A DNA stretch of 64,000 bases from contig NZ_AP022586.1 in NCBI RefSeq assembly GCF_010731695.1, forward strand, positions 1,612,001 to 1,676,000. The letters run 5' to 3'. Under the pieces are notes generated by a model that was not told where the DNA came from, did no database searches, and worked only from the letters and a program-made list of their open reading frames with translations. This document shows positions 48,035 to 58,121 of this stretch, in pieces (position 1 is the stretch's first letter; every line of letters starts with the position of its first letter). This DNA is from Mycolicibacterium litorale (GTDB lineage: Bacteria > Actinomycetota > Actinomycetes > Mycobacteriales > Mycobacteriaceae). The translations under genes were made by a program, and so were the position numbers.

Positions 48035-48622
48035 ATGACACGGGCGCCGGGGCAGTGGACCGCTGACAACGAGACCCGCCCCGCACCCGCACCCCTCGAC
48101 CGGGTCCAGGCCCTGGTCAACACCGTCGACATCGAGATCGCGCAGGATCGGTTGGCCCGGGTGGACGACGCTCGGCCCTGGCTGATCCAGCAACACCTGC
48201 TCGGGGGCGACGCTCCGCTCACCGAGGCGGACCTGGCCGGCCTCCGCGAGATCCGCGAGGCGCTGCGCGCACTGCTGGTGCACAACACCGGGGGCGCACC
48301 GCCGGGAGGCCGTGATCTGACAGTGCTGCGGCAGGTGGCGGACGCGGGCAGCGCCCGCGCGGTCATCGACGACGACGGTCACGTCCAGCTGCGCGCCGTC
48401 GGCGGCTCGATGCTCGAGCGGCTCGCTGAACTGCTGGTGATCATCCGGGACGCGCAGCGCGACGGCAGCTGGTCGCGTTTGAAAGCCTGTGCGAACGACG
48501 ACTGCCGGTGGGTGTTCTGGGACCAGAGCCGCAACCGGGGCGGATCCTGGTGTGACATGGCGGTCTGCGGTAACCGGCTCAAGAACCGGGACTTCCGCGC
48601 CCGTCACCACGCGGAACGGTGA
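48035..48622 (+). CDS. CGNR zinc-finger (ABATE-type) putative regulator
   Basis: The 195-residue protein has an N-terminal helical ABATE domain (LVNTVDIEIAQDRLARVDDA through LREIREALRALL). The C-terminal CGNR zinc finger has its cysteines in CANDDCRWVFWD and GSWCDMAVCGNR, the four metal ligands. Such proteins are presumed DNA-binding regulators, though few are characterised. The ATG at 48035 is 26 bp after a putative -10. It diverges from the hypothetical gene across a region with repeated ACCGGTCA sites, and its 3' end nearly touches the convergent protease gene. Confidence 0.87.
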   Translation: MTRAPGQWTADNETRPAPAPLDRVQALVNTVDIEIAQDRLARVDDARPWLIQQHLLGGDAPLTEADLAGLREIREALRALLVHNTGGAPPGGRDLTVLRQVADAGSARAVIDDDGHVQLRAVGGSMLERLAELLVIIRDAQRDGSWSRLKACANDDCRWVFWDQSRNRGGSWCDMAVCGNRLKNRDFRARHHAER

Positions 48623-48623
48623 A

Positions 48624-49358
48624 TCAGGCGGACAGGTGCCAGACCAGGGCCGCCGCCAGCGCGCCCATCCCGTTCAGCGACCAGTGCAGTGCGATCGGAG
48701 CGAGCAGGCTGCCGCTGCGCTTGCGCAGCCAGGTGAAGACGAAGCCGGCGACACCGGTCGCGACGACGGCGAGCAGCACACCCGCCACCGTGCCGGCCAC
48801 GCCGCCGCCGAACAGCCGGGTGAAGCCGACGTTGCTGCTGGTGAGCCCCAGCGAGGTGGCGATGTGCCACAGCCCGAAGAGCAGGGAACCCGCCGCGGCC
48901 ACGCCGCGGAAGCCCCAGGCGCGGTTGAGCGCACCGTGCAGGACCCCGCGAAAGGCCAGTTCCTCGGGGATCACGGTCTGCAGCGGGATCACGACCATCG
49001 ACGCGATCAACGCCCCGGAGATGGTGGCGTAGTTGTTGTTCATGAACATCGGGCGCGTCCACGGCAGCAGCGCGCCGATGGCGATCACCGACAGCACCAC
49101 CGCCACCGCCGCCAGGGCGTAGCCGGCACCGGAGCGCCAGTGTTCGCGTCCCAGGCCGAGTTCGGACCAGCCCAACCCTCGCCTGCGGACCAGGATCAGC
49201 AGACCGACCGCCGCTGCGGGCACGGTCGCGACGCTGGCCCACGGGGTGGTGAAGTGGGCGACGAGGTTCGTGATCGCGAGCACCGCGACGACCACGGCGA
49301 TGTCGGCGTAGACCCGGACTCGGGGCAGCGCCGACGGTTGGGCGTGAACGGCAGTCAT
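48624..49358 (-). CDS. CPBP-family intramembrane glutamic protease
   Basis: The 244-residue protein has about seven hydrophobic segments. The family active-site motif EExxxR appears as IPEELAFRGVLHG, a second motif His in LWHIATSLG, and the third in ALHWSLNGMG. This is the Abi/CAAX-type protease fold; bacterial members process or protect against peptides, and some assist membrane protein maturation, but the substrate here is unknown. The ATG is at 49358. The gene ends next to the CGNR gene (convergent), and no bacteriocin-like peptide gene is visible nearby. Confidence 0.88.
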   Translation of the reverse strand: MTAVHAQPSALPRVRVYADIAVVVAVLAITNLVAHFTTPWASVATVPAAAVGLLILVRRRGLGWSELGLGREHWRSGAGYALAAVAVVLSVIAIGALLPWTRPMFMNNNYATISGALIASMVVIPLQTVIPEELAFRGVLHGALNRAWGFRGVAAAGSLLFGLWHIATSLGLTSSNVGFTRLFGGGVAGTVAGVLLAVVATGVAGFVFTWLRKRSGSLLAPIALHWSLNGMGALAAALVWHLSA

Positions 49359-49406
49359 CCGGACCGATCGTACCGGCGGCCCCCGCGTTCGCCCGCCTCG
49401 CGAAAG

Positions 49407-51827
49407 CTACTCGTTGTCTGCGGTGTCCTGAGCCATCGACTGCGTGCCGCCGGGCTGGTAGCCGGCGTCCCAGGTCCATCCCGAGATCGCTGGATCGTCC
49501 TCGCCGTGCTCGCGGGTGTAGGCGCGTGCAGCGATCCGGGCGTCGGCCATCTCCTGGCGCAGTCCCGCCGCGCTGCTGCCCAGCCCCTCGACGCGGTCGA
49601 TGACGTCCATGACGAGATGGAAGCGGTCGAGGTCGTTGAGCATCACCATGTCGAACGGCGTGGTGGTCGTGCCGCGCTCCTTGAATCCGCGTACGTGGAG
49701 CTGGTCGTGGTTGGCGTGCCGGTAGGCCAGCCGGTGGATGAGCCACGGGTAGCCGTGGTAGGCGAAGATCACCGGCTTGTCCTTGGTGAAGATGGAGTCG
49801 AACTCCCGGTCGGACAGCCCGTGCGGGTGCTCGGACTCCGGCTGCAGCCGCATGATGTCGACGACGTTGACCACCCGCACCTTCAGCTCGGGCAGTCGAC
49901 GGCGCAGGATGTCGGCGGCGGCGACCGTTTCCAGGGTGGGGATGTCTCCGGCGCACGCCAGGACGACATCGGGTTCACCGGTCGTGGTGCTCGCCCACTC
50001 CCAGATGCCGAGTCCGCGGGTGCAGTGCGCGACCGCCTCGTCCATCGACAGATAGGTGAGCGCCGGCTGCTTCCCGGCGACGATGACGTTGACGTACTGG
50101 CGGCTGCGCAGGCAGTGGTCGGCGACCGACAGCAGCGTGTTGGCGTCCGGCGGCAGGTAGACCCGCACGACTTCGGGCCGCTTGTTGGCGACGTGATCGA
50201 TGAACCCCGGATCCTGGTGGGATGCGCCGTTGTGGTCCTGACGCCAGACGTGCGAGGTCAGCAGATAGTTCAGCGAGGCGATCGGACGCCGCCAGCTCAG
50301 ATGTGCGCTGCTCGACAACCACTTGGCGTGCTGGTTGAGCATCGAGTCGACGATGTGGACGAACGCCTCGTAGCAGTTGAACAGCCCGTGCCTGCCGGTG
50401 AGCAGATAACCCTCCAGCCAGCCCTGGCACAGGTGTTCGGACAGCACCTCCATGACCCGTCCCGCCGGTGCGAGGTTTTCGTCTTCGGGGCTGACCTCGG
50501 CCATCCACGCCTTGTCGCTCGCCTCGAAGACCGCCGACAAGCGGTTGGAGGCCGTCTCGTCGGGACCCATCAGCCGGAACCGGTCGGCGTTGCGGACGAT
50601 GACGTCGCGCAAGAAGGTGCCGAGCACGCGGGTGGCTTCGGCGTTGTCCGAGCCCGGTTTCTCGACGGGAACGGCGTAGTCGCGGAAGTCGGGCAGGTCG
50701 AGGTCGCGCAGCAGCAACCCGCCGTTGGCGTGCGGGTTGTCGCTCATCCGCCGGGTGCCCTTCGGCGCGAGTTCCTTGAGCTCGGGGATCAGGGCACCGT
50801 TCTCGTCGAAGAGTTCCTCGGGACGGTAGCTGCGCAGCCACTCTTCGAGCTGGGCCATGTGCTCGGGATTGGTGTGGGTCTCCGACAGCGGCACCTGGTG
50901 TGAGCGCCACGTGCCCTCGACCTTCTTGCCGTCCACTTTCTCGGGGCCGGTCCAGCCCTTCGGCGTGCGCAGGATGATCATCGGCCACAGCGGGCGGCCC
51001 GCTTCGTCGTCGAGGCGGGCGGCGCGCTGGATGGCGGCGATCTGGTCGAAGCATTCGTCGAGGGCGGTCGCGAGCTGCTGGTGCACGTTGTCCGGATCGT
51101 CGCCCGCGACGGTGATCGGCCGGTATCCGTAGCCGTAGAACAGCGACTCGAGTTCTTCCTGCGGGATCCGCGAGAGCACCGTGGGGTTGGCGATCTTGTA
51201 GCTGTTCAGGTGCAGGATCGGCAGCACCGCGCCGTCGGTCACCGGGTCCAGGAACTTGTTGGAGTGCCAGCTCGCGGCCAGCGGACCGGTCTCGGCCTCA
51301 CCGTCGCCGACGACGCACGCGACCACCAGATCGGGATTGTCGAAGGCCGCGCCGTAGGCGTGCACGAGCGCGTAGCCGAGCTCGCCGCCCTCGTGGATCG
51401 AGCCGGGCGTCTCCGCGGCCACGTGGCTGGGGATGCCACCCGGAAACGAGAACTGCCGGAACAGTTTTCGCAGCCCGTCGACATCCTCGCCGATGGCCGA
51501 GTACACCTCGGTGTAGGTGCCCTCGAGATAGGCGTTGGCCACCAGGCCGGGTCCGCCGTGACCCGGTCCGGTGATGTAGATGACGTCGGCGTCGCGCTCG
51601 CGGATGATCCGGTTGAGGTGTGCGTAGACGAGGTTGAGACCTGGTGTCGTACCCCAGTGCCCGAGCAGGCGCGGTTTGACGTGTTCGGCGCTCAACGCCT
51701 CCCGCAGGAGCGGGTTGTCCAAGAGATAGATCTGCCCGACGGACAGGTAGTTGGCGGCTCGCCAGTACGCGTCGATGAGCCGCAGTTGCTCATCGGGGAG
51801 CGTGGGAGACAGCGTGGATGCACTCAT
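49407..51827 (-). CDS. xfp: Xylulose-5-phosphate/fructose-6-phosphate phosphoketolase
   Basis: The 806-residue thiamine-diphosphate enzyme cleaves xylulose 5-P (or fructose 6-P) with phosphate to acetyl phosphate plus glyceraldehyde 3-P (or erythrose 4-P). Signature regions are [37 protein letters not shown] and [21 protein letters not shown], the ThDP/metal site. The C-terminal half contains [18 protein letters not shown] and [13 protein letters not shown] 51827 is used; an ATG ten codons upstream (51857) lacks a ribosome site too. It lies near a pentitol operon that could feed it xylulose 5-P, though they are separate transcription units. Confidence 0.95.
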   Translation of the reverse strand: MSASTLSPTLPDEQLRLIDAYWRAANYLSVGQIYLLDNPLLREALSAEHVKPRLLGHWGTTPGLNLVYAHLNRIIRERDADVIYITGPGHGGPGLVANAYLEGTYTEVYSAIGEDVDGLRKLFRQFSFPGGIPSHVAAETPGSIHEGGELGYALVHAYGAAFDNPDLVVACVVGDGEAETGPLAASWHSNKFLDPVTDGAVLPILHLNSYKIANPTVLSRIPQEELESLFYGYGYRPITVAGDDPDNVHQQLATALDECFDQIAAIQRAARLDDEAGRPLWPMIILRTPKGWTGPEKVDGKKVEGTWRSHQVPLSETHTNPEHMAQLEEWLRSYRPEELFDENGALIPELKELAPKGTRRMSDNPHANGGLLLRDLDLPDFRDYAVPVEKPGSDNAEATRVLGTFLRDVIVRNADRFRLMGPDETASNRLSAVFEASDKAWMAEVSPEDENLAPAGRVMEVLSEHLCQGWLEGYLLTGRHGLFNCYEAFVHIVDSMLNQHAKWLSSSAHLSWRRPIASLNYLLTSHVWRQDHNGASHQDPGFIDHVANKRPEVVRVYLPPDANTLLSVADHCLRSRQYVNVIVAGKQPALTYLSMDEAVAHCTRGLGIWEWASTTTGEPDVVLACAGDIPTLETVAAADILRRRLPELKVRVVNVVDIMRLQPESEHPHGLSDREFDSIFTKDKPVIFAYHGYPWLIHRLAYRHANHDQLHVRGFKERGTTTTPFDMVMLNDLDRFHLVMDVIDRVEGLGSSAAGLRQEMADARIAARAYTREHGEDDPAISGWTWDAGYQPGGTQSMAQDTADNE

Positions 51828-51947
51828 GGACGTCCCGTCGGTGATCTGACTGCTCATGGCGACCATTGTGGTCGCGGATGGTGAACAGCATGTGAGTTCC
51901 TGGTACCCGGTTGCGTAGCCGTTTATGTGCGGCGGCACACTGAATGA

Positions 51948-51975
51948 TTGACACCTGTCAACTGCACACCTGTCA
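51948..51975. promoter_or_regulatory. TetR-type operator with repeat, upstream of the thiolase-like gene
   Basis: TTGACACCTGTCAA (51948-51961) has perfect 6-base inverted arms around CC, a form common for TetR-family operators. The core ACACCTGTCA is repeated at 51966-51975. The left arm TTGACA could also serve as a -35 element. The site is 21-48 bp upstream of the thiolase ATG and in the region shared with the divergent xfp gene. Confidence 0.55.
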
Positions 51976-51995
51976 GCTCGCGTAGAGGAGTCTGG

Positions 51996-53474
51996 ATGCC
52001 GTCGCCCGCTCACACCCCCGTGCTCGTCGGATATGGGCAGGTGAACCAGCACGAGGACCGGCCCGAGGTCGAGCCGGTGGATCTGATGGAGGCCGCGGCC
52101 CGCGAGGCGGCCGATGCGCGGGTGCTCGAAGCGGTCGACGCGGTGCGGGTCGTGAACCTGTTGTCGTGGCGCTACCGCGACCCGGGGCTACTGCTGGCGC
52201 AGCGGATCGGCGCGGAGAAGGCCACCACCCGCTACACCGGAATCGGGGGCAACGTCCCGCAGAGCCTGGTCAACCAGGCGTGTCTGGACATCCAGTCCGG
52301 ACGCGCCGGGGTCGTGCTGATTGCGGGGGCCGAAACATGGCGCACCCGAACACGTTTGCGCGCCAGGAACGAGAAGCCCGACTGGACGCGGCAGGACGAG
52401 TCGGTGCCGGTGGCCGACGGCGCTGACGACAACGTGCCGATGGCCGGTGAGGCCGAGAACCGCATCCAGCTCGACCGTCCGTCATACGTGTACCCGATGT
52501 TCGAACAGGCGGTGCGGATCGCGGCGGGGGAGACGCCGGACGAACACCGGCGGCGGATCGGTGAGCTGTGGGCGCAGTTCTCCGCCGTCGCCGCCGACAA
52601 CCCCCATGCCTGGCGCCGCGACGCCCTGGCCGCCGACGCGATCTGGCAGCCCAGCCCGGACAACCGGATGATCAGCTGGCCCTATCCCAAGCTGATGAAC
52701 TCCAACAACATGGTGAACCAGGGGGCGGTGCTCATCCTGACCTCGGTCGAGACCGCCCGTCGTCTGCAGATCCCCTCGGAGCGTTGGGTTTTCCCATACG
52801 CCGGCACCGACTCGCACGACACCTATGCCATCGGCGAGCGTGCGGAGTTCCACCGGTCACCGGCGATCCGGATCGCGGGGCAGCGCGCGCTCGACCTCGC
52901 GGGCACCGCCATCGAGGACATCGACCTGGTCGACGTGTACTCGTGCTTCCCCTCGGCGGTGCAGGTGGCTGCCACAGAACTCGGCCTGCCCGTGGGGGAC
53001 CCGAACCGGCCGCTCACCGTGACGGGTGGGCTGACGTTCGCCGGTGGCCCCTGGAACAACTACGTCTCACACTCGATCGCGACGATGGCCGAACAGCTGG
53101 CCGCCAACCCCGGGCAGCGCGGTCTGATCACCGCCAACGGCGGTTACCTCACCAAGCACAGTTTCGGCGTGTACGGCACGGAACCGCCTCGACACGAATT
53201 CCGTTGGGAGGACGTACAGGACGAGGTGGATCGGGAGCCCACCCGCACGCTCGCGGTGGAGTGGTCCGGGGACGGGACGGTGGAGTCGTGGACCACGCCG
53301 TACAACCGGGACGGCGTGCCGGAGAAGGCGTTCCTGGCGGTGCGCGCGCCGCAGGGTGCACGCACCCTGGCGGTGATCCGGGATGCCGACGACGCTGCGG
53401 CGACCGTCGAGGGCGATATCGCCGGCGCGAGGGTCACCGTGCACGCGGACGGCACGGCACGGCTGGCTATTTGA
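51996..53474 (+). CDS. Thiolase-superfamily protein (Rv1867-like acetyl-CoA acetyltransferase homologue)
   Basis: The 492-residue protein has the thiolase-like fold. The start [16 protein letters not shown] and the segment [31 protein letters not shown] are typical of the mycobacterial group that includes Rv1867. The late block [25 protein letters not shown] carries the Cys of the SCP-x/thiolase type. A C-terminal beta-rich domain (after residue 400) resembles an OB-type acyl-CoA-binding extension. ATG 51996 follows AGAGGAG. It probably acts on acyl-CoA in lipid or sterol turnover, with uncertain substrate. It converges with the SDR gene (8-bp overlap). Confidence 0.85.
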   Translation: MPSPAHTPVLVGYGQVNQHEDRPEVEPVDLMEAAAREAADARVLEAVDAVRVVNLLSWRYRDPGLLLAQRIGAEKATTRYTGIGGNVPQSLVNQACLDIQSGRAGVVLIAGAETWRTRTRLRARNEKPDWTRQDESVPVADGADDNVPMAGEAENRIQLDRPSYVYPMFEQAVRIAAGETPDEHRRRIGELWAQFSAVAADNPHAWRRDALAADAIWQPSPDNRMISWPYPKLMNSNNMVNQGAVLILTSVETARRLQIPSERWVFPYAGTDSHDTYAIGERAEFHRSPAIRIAGQRALDLAGTAIEDIDLVDVYSCFPSAVQVAATELGLPVGDPNRPLTVTGGLTFAGGPWNNYVSHSIATMAEQLAANPGQRGLITANGGYLTKHSFGVYGTEPPRHEFRWEDVQDEVDREPTRTLAVEWSGDGTVESWTTPYNRDGVPEKAFLAVRAPQGARTLAVIRDADDAAATVEGDIAGARVTVHADGTARLAI

Positions 53475-54237
53475 TCGTGTAGCCGCCGTCGACCACCAGG
53501 TCGGCGCCGGTGATCATCGCCGCCGCGTCGGAGGCGAGGAACACCGCGGCCGCGGCGATCTCGGCCGGGTAGGCGAACCGCCCGACCGGGATCAGCTTTT
53601 TGAGCGCGTCGCCCTTCGGGTTGTCCCAGGCTTTGATGCCGAGGTCGGTCAGCACCACGGTGGGGGAGATCGAGTTCACCCGGATACCGCGGCCGCTCCA
53701 TTCGGCGGCAAGGACTTTCGTCATCCCCACGACGCCGAACTTGGATGCGCAGTAGGCGACGTGCTCGTCGATCGCGACGGTGGCGGCCTGTGAGGCCATG
53801 TTGATGATGACGCCGCGGCCGGCGGCGAGCATCTGCTTGCCCACCGCCTGGCTCATCTGGAAGGTGCCGGTCAGATTGATGGCGATCGTGTCGTCCCAGA
53901 ACTTCTGTGACAGTTCCTCGGCCGGTGCGAGGCGGGCGATCCCCGCACTGTTGACCAGGATGTCGAGCTGTCCGAAGGTCTCGGCCACCGCGTCCACGGT
54001 GGCGCCGACGGACCGCGGATCGCTGACGTCGCAGCGGAACCCGGTGCTGTCGGTCGGCAGCGCGGCCGCGGTGGCCTGCGCGCCGGACTCGTTGAGGTCG
54101 GCCACGGCGACACGGGCGCCCTTGGCGGCGAACGCCTCGGCGATCGCCGCGCCGATGCCCGACGCGCCGCCGGTGACCAGGGCGACCTTTCCCTTCAGCG
54201 AGAAGTCGAGGTCCACAGTCAGTTCGGCGTCGGTCAT
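53467..54237 (-). CDS. SDR-family polyol/sugar dehydrogenase
   Basis: The 256-residue classical SDR has the cofactor loop TGGASGIGAA, then VNSAGIA, the catalytic Ser in INMASQAA and YCASK as YxxxK. The acidic VADLNES suggests NAD preference. It resembles glycerol/threitol-type dehydrogenases (GolD/DthD group). ATG 54237 follows AAAGGAC, 31 bp after the SorC regulator stop on the same strand, so the two are likely co-transcribed. That position ties it to the sugar-alcohol locus rather than to the thiolase gene. The open frame to 54498 is a shadow of the regulator gene. Confidence 0.88.
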   Translation of the reverse strand: MTDAELTVDLDFSLKGKVALVTGGASGIGAAIAEAFAAKGARVAVADLNESGAQATAAALPTDSTGFRCDVSDPRSVGATVDAVAETFGQLDILVNSAGIARLAPAEELSQKFWDDTIAINLTGTFQMSQAVGKQMLAAGRGVIINMASQAATVAIDEHVAYCASKFGVVGMTKVLAAEWSGRGIRVNSISPTVVLTDLGIKAWDNPKGDALKKLIPVGRFAYPAEIAAAAVFLASDAAAMITGADLVVDGGYTIK

Positions 54238-54268
54238 GTCGTCCTTTCCCGGTGGGGCGTTGGTGCGT

Positions 54269-55189
54269 TCACTGCAGTACCGCTCTGGCCACATCGATGT
54301 CGGTGACCAGCGAGGAGACCAGCCCTGAGCGGAGCACCGCCCGGGTGGCGGCGATCTTCTCGGCGCCCGTCGCGAGTGCGATCCTCGTCGGAATCGCCCG
54401 CAGCGTCGCTTCGGCGATGCCCATCCGCCGCTCATCGAGGCCCGGGACCCGGTTGCCGTCCGCGTCGAGCAGCAGCGCGCAGGTCTCGGCGCAGACACCG
54501 GCCGTGTCCAGCGCTCGTGTCTCCTCGGCGGGCAGCGACAAGTAGACCTGTGAGGCGCCCGGACTCCACGCGCCGACGGAGATGATCGCGCAGCTCACCT
54601 CGCGGTGGCGGGCGACGGTCTCCTGCAATTGCTGGTTGCCGCTGAGGCTTTCGGCGGTGCGCGCATCCGGCACCACGAGCGGTACGTACATGGGCCAGGA
54701 CCGGCCCCCGCTGATCTCGCTGATGCGGCGCACGAGATCGGTGCCGTTGGAGGTGATTCCGCCGGCCATCCCGGTCAGCTGCACGACATCGCATTCCGGC
54801 AGCGCGGTGAGGTACGCCGCGATGTGGGTGAGCGTACGGCCGCAGTCGACACCCACCACATCCCCGGCCCGCAGGATCGACTGCAGCAGTTCGGCCATCG
54901 CCTTCGCGACCGCCTCGATGCGGTCGGCGGCGTTGGCGGTGTCGCAGGCGACGGCGTAGGCGTGTTCGAGGCCGTACCGCCGCTGCAGTTCGGTGGACAG
55001 GTCGACGTCGATCGCGCCCGGGTTGTGGATCTTGATCTCCACCATCCCGGATTCCACGGCCTCGTCGAGCATCCTGGCGACCTTGAACCGCGAGAGCCCG
55101 AACTCCTCGGCGATCTGGATCCTGGTGCGGCCCTCGAGGTAGTACCGGCGTGCGATCACGGCCCGTTGGAACAGCTCATCCGGTCCCAT
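54269..55189 (-). CDS. SorC/DeoR-family sugar-binding transcriptional regulator
   Basis: The 306-residue regulator has an N-terminal helix-turn-helix (YYLEGRTRIQIAEEFGLSRFKVARMLDEAVESGMV). A SorC-type sugar-phosphate-binding domain follows (from about residue 60: VVGVDCGRTLTHIAAYL, VVQLTGMAGG, CAIISVGAWSPG). The effector is probably a phosphorylated pentose or pentulose made by the operon. ATG 55189 follows GGAGG. It diverges from the SIS-kinase-transporter operon across 160 bp that contain two related palindromes, so it should control both directions. It can activate or repress, as other SorC members do. Confidence 0.92.
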   Translation of the reverse strand: MGPDELFQRAVIARRYYLEGRTRIQIAEEFGLSRFKVARMLDEAVESGMVEIKIHNPGAIDVDLSTELQRRYGLEHAYAVACDTANAADRIEAVAKAMAELLQSILRAGDVVGVDCGRTLTHIAAYLTALPECDVVQLTGMAGGITSNGTDLVRRISEISGGRSWPMYVPLVVPDARTAESLSGNQQLQETVARHREVSCAIISVGAWSPGASQVYLSLPAEETRALDTAGVCAETCALLLDADGNRVPGLDERRMGIAEATLRAIPTRIALATGAEKIAATRAVLRSGLVSSLVTDIDVARAVLQ

Positions 55190-55224
55190 GCCGCCGCCTC
55201 CTTGTGAAGCCCGAGCAGTCGCGT

Positions 55225-55258
55225 TGCACATATGTGCACGCACATTGACATATGAGCA
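55225..55258. promoter_or_regulatory. Paired palindromes, likely SorC-regulator operator
   Basis: TGCACATATGTGCA (55225-55238) is a perfect 14-base palindrome. A second copy, TTGACATATGAGCA (55245-55258), matches it at 11 of 14 positions, and its centre is exactly 20 bp away, about two helical turns. Both lie in the 160-bp region between the regulator and the operon it faces. The geometry suits cooperative binding of a tetrameric SorC-type protein. Confidence 0.7.
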
Positions 55259-55348
55259 TAGGCCATAGGATGATCCACGCCACAACCCCTCAGATGAGTA
55301 GCTCACTGTACAGATGAGCGGACCGCGACCGGAGGCCCGAGATTGCGC

Positions 55349-55987
55349 ATGAGCCTGGATGACCCCGGTTTGACGGCGCTGGCGGGCGAGGTGCTCGCCC
55401 GCGAGGCCGCCGCGGTCACCGCGCTCACCGGAGCTGTCGAGGCGGACGTCGTGGCGGTGGCCCGTCGACTGCTCGAGGTCACCGGCAAGGTGGTCACCAC
55501 TGGCGCCGGCACCTCGGGGATCATGGCCGAACGCCTGGCCCACCTGTTGTCGGTGTGCGGCACCCCCGCGGTCTATCTGCCCGCCATGGACGCATTGCAC
55601 GGCGGCATGGGCGCGGTGACCTCGCATGACCTGGTCCTCGGGATCTCCAAAACCGGCAGGTCGGCCGAGTTGACCGAGCTCACCGAACGACTCGTCGAGC
55701 GCGGCGTCGACGTCGTGGCGGTCACCGAGGACGTCGAGAGCCCGTTCGCGACCGCCGCGACTCAGGTCCACGTGCTGCCCCGGACCGCACCCGACGCCGA
55801 CCCCGGCGACATGATCGCGATGGCAAGCACGCTGGTCGTCGGTGCGTGGGGCGACGCGCTGGCCGTGGTGTCGATGGCGCTGCGCGGGCACACCCTGCAC
55901 GACGTGGTGCACAGTCACCCGGCAGGCGGGGTCGGCGCGCGCGGACACCGCCCCGGTGACGAGTCGGTGCCGGTGGTGCGGACGTGA
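55349..55987 (+). CDS. SIS-domain phosphosugar isomerase
   Basis: The 212-residue protein is a single SIS domain. The phosphosugar site is VVTTGAGTSGIMAERLAHLL and the second loop LVLGISKTGRSAEL. It resembles the KdsD/GutQ and 6-phospho-3-hexuloisomerase group, but the CBS domains of KdsD are absent. ATG 55349 is listed; TTG 55343 would sit at a better distance from GGAGG. The stop overlaps the kinase GTG. It probably interconverts aldose and ketose phosphates produced from the imported polyol. Confidence 0.85.
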   Translation: MSLDDPGLTALAGEVLAREAAAVTALTGAVEADVVAVARRLLEVTGKVVTTGAGTSGIMAERLAHLLSVCGTPAVYLPAMDALHGGMGAVTSHDLVLGISKTGRSAELTELTERLVERGVDVVAVTEDVESPFATAATQVHVLPRTAPDADPGDMIAMASTLVVGAWGDALAVVSMALRGHTLHDVVHSHPAGGVGARGHRPGDESVPVVRT

Positions 55988-57471
55988 CCGAGTCAGCCGT
56001 GCTCGGCGTGGACTCGTCGACCCAGTCGTGCAAGGTGGAGATCCGCGACCTCACCACCGGGCAACTGTTGGGCCGCGGTGCGGCACCACACCCGCCCGCC
56101 TTCCCGCCGTGCAGTGAGCAGCACCCGCTCGAATGGGTGTCGGCCCTGGCCGCCGCCACCCGCGCTGCTCTCGCCGCGTGCGCCCGGACGCCGGTCATCC
56201 GCGCGGTTTCCGTTGCCGCACAATGCCACGGCCTCGTGATCCTGGACGTGCACGGCAACCCGCTGCGCGCGGCGAAACTGTGGAATGACACCACCGGTGC
56301 CCCCGCGCTGGCCGGACTCGCCGACCGCATCGGTGTGTCGGCCTGGGTGCGGCGCACCGGATCGGTGCCGACGGCCGCGTTCACCATCGCCAAACTCGCA
56401 TGGGTAGCCGACCACGAGCCCGAGGTGCTCGACCGCGCGGCGGCGATCATGCTGCCGCACGACTACCTCACCCACTGGTTGACGGGGCGTCGGGTCACCG
56501 ACCGGTCCGAGGCGTCGGGCACCGGATACTTCGACATCAGCACGGGGCAGTGGATCACCGAATACCTGGAACTGGCCGCGGGCGAACGTGACTGGACTGC
56601 CATGCTCCCGACGGTCCTGGCGCCGTCGGAACCCGCGGGCACGCTTCGACCGGCCGCCGCCGACGTCCTCGACCTCGACGGTGACGTGGTGGTCGGACCG
56701 GGGGGAGGCGATCAGCACGCCGCCTACCTCGGCCTCGGTCTGCGCGACGGCGACCAGTACATCGGCATCGGCACCTCCGGCGTGGTCGCCACCTCCTCGC
56801 GCGCACCGGTTTTCGACGAGCGCGGCATGGTCGACGGGGTGGCCGACCTGACCGGTGGCTATCTGCCGCTGGTCAGCACACTCAACGCGGCGCGGGTGTC
56901 CGACGTCGCCGCCCGCCTGCTCGGCACCGATCTGCCCGGTCTGGCCGACCTCGCGCTGGCCGCCGGCGACACCCAGGGACCGGTGCTCGTGCCGTTCCTC
57001 GACGGAGAACGTAAGCCCGACCGTCCGGACGCACGGGGTGCATTCGCGGACCTGACCTCGCACACCACCCGGGAGGAACTGGCACGGGCCTTCGTGGAGG
57101 GTCCGCTGCTGTCCCTGATGAGCGCCCGCGACAGCCTGCGGGCCTGCGGGGTGGACGTCAGTGGCGCGGCCACCGCGGTGGGCGGCGGCACCCGCTCGCC
57201 GGCCACGCTGCAACTTCTCGCCGACCTGCTCGACGACGAGGTCACGGTGCTCGACGCCGACGAGGCCACCGCACGCGGCGCCTGCATCCAGGCCGCCGCC
57301 GTCGCCACCGGCCGCGATGTCGCCGGGCTCGTCGATCTCGCCAAGCAGTGGCAACCGCAGGAGCGGCACCGGGTCTCGCCCCGGCGCACCGGGCGAAACC
57401 TCGCGGCACTGCGGGCCCGCTGGGCGGAACTCGCGGCATCGGATCTGCTGGAGAACGGGGTCCGGACATGA
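55984..57471 (+). CDS. FGGY-family carbohydrate kinase (xylulokinase-like)
   Basis: The 495-residue sugar kinase has the FGGY fold: a start phosphate loop VLGVDSSTQSCKVEI, an N-terminal catalytic Asp in KLWNDTTGAPA, and the C-terminal ATP region AVGGGTRSPATLQLLADLL. The overall sequence is nearest to xylulokinases (XylB), so D-xylulose or a related ketose is the likely substrate, giving the 5-phosphate. The GTG overlaps the SIS stop, and the end overlaps the ATG of the next gene. Products could feed the pentose phosphate route and, through xylulose 5-P, phosphoketolase encoded at 49.4-51.8 kb. Confidence 0.9.
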   Translation: MTESAVLGVDSSTQSCKVEIRDLTTGQLLGRGAAPHPPAFPPCSEQHPLEWVSALAAATRAALAACARTPVIRAVSVAAQCHGLVILDVHGNPLRAAKLWNDTTGAPALAGLADRIGVSAWVRRTGSVPTAAFTIAKLAWVADHEPEVLDRAAAIMLPHDYLTHWLTGRRVTDRSEASGTGYFDISTGQWITEYLELAAGERDWTAMLPTVLAPSEPAGTLRPAAADVLDLDGDVVVGPGGGDQHAAYLGLGLRDGDQYIGIGTSGVVATSSRAPVFDERGMVDGVADLTGGYLPLVSTLNAARVSDVAARLLGTDLPGLADLALAAGDTQGPVLVPFLDGERKPDRPDARGAFADLTSHTTREELARAFVEGPLLSLMSARDSLRACGVDVSGAATAVGGGTRSPATLQLLADLLDDEVTVLDADEATARGACIQAAAVATGRDVAGLVDLAKQWQPQERHRVSPRRTGRNLAALRARWAELAASDLLENGVRT

Positions 57472-58121
57472 CCGCGCTCGCCCCGCTGGCGCCCTGGCAC
57501 CGGGAGTTCCCGGGGCTGCTCGCCGGATCGGTGTATGCGGCGGCGCCGGGAACGCGTGCGTCGGCCGCGCGGGCGATGCGGAATGCGGGGATCGGCGTAC
57601 ACGTCGACGTGATGGCCGAATCCGAGGGTCTGCCCGCCGGTGTCGGTATCGCGGAACTGTCCGACATCGCCGCAGCGGTGGGCCCGTCGTCGCTCGAGGT
57701 CCACCTGATCGGCTCGGCGGCGTTCGTCGACGCCGCACTCCCGCACGTCCTGGCGCATCGACCGGCGAAGGTGTTCCTGCCGTGGGCGGCGTTCACCGAA
57801 GACCGCGCGGGCGCTGTCCGCGCCGCCGGTGGCGCGGCGTGGGTCGCGCTCTGGCAGGAGTGGGACGGGACCGGTGACCCCTCGTGGCCGGCGCCACCGG
57901 ACGGTGTGCTGGTGATGCTCATCGAGCCGGGCACCCGTGACCGGTGCCGCCTCGAGCGGCTGGCCGTCGCCACCGCATGCGCAGAGCGGGTGCCGGTGAT
58001 GGTCGACGGTGGGGTCACGAAAGACGTTGCGCCGCTGTGTGTCACGGCGGGCGTCGAATCGATGGTGGTCGGGCGCGCACTGCTGCCCGGCTCCGCGGAC
58101 GAAAGAGGGAGTGTGAGATGA
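57468..58121 (+). CDS. Ribulose-phosphate 3-epimerase-like barrel protein
   Basis: The 217-residue TIM-barrel-type protein resembles the ribulose-phosphate 3-epimerase family. GVHVDVMAE corresponds to the HxDxMD metal region (the second Asp is changed to Ala-Glu), and VPVMVDGGV matches the C-terminal phosphate loop. The departure from the full HxDxMD motif makes true epimerase activity uncertain. ATG 57468 overlaps the kinase stop; upstream codons belong to the kinase shadow. In this operon an epimerase would link xylulose 5-P with ribulose 5-P or act on a hexulose phosphate. Confidence 0.7.
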   Translation: MTALAPLAPWHREFPGLLAGSVYAAAPGTRASAARAMRNAGIGVHVDVMAESEGLPAGVGIAELSDIAAAVGPSSLEVHLIGSAAFVDAALPHVLAHRPAKVFLPWAAFTEDRAGAVRAAGGAAWVALWQEWDGTGDPSWPAPPDGVLVMLIEPGTRDRCRLERLAVATACAERVPVMVDGGVTKDVAPLCVTAGVESMVVGRALLPGSADERGSVR

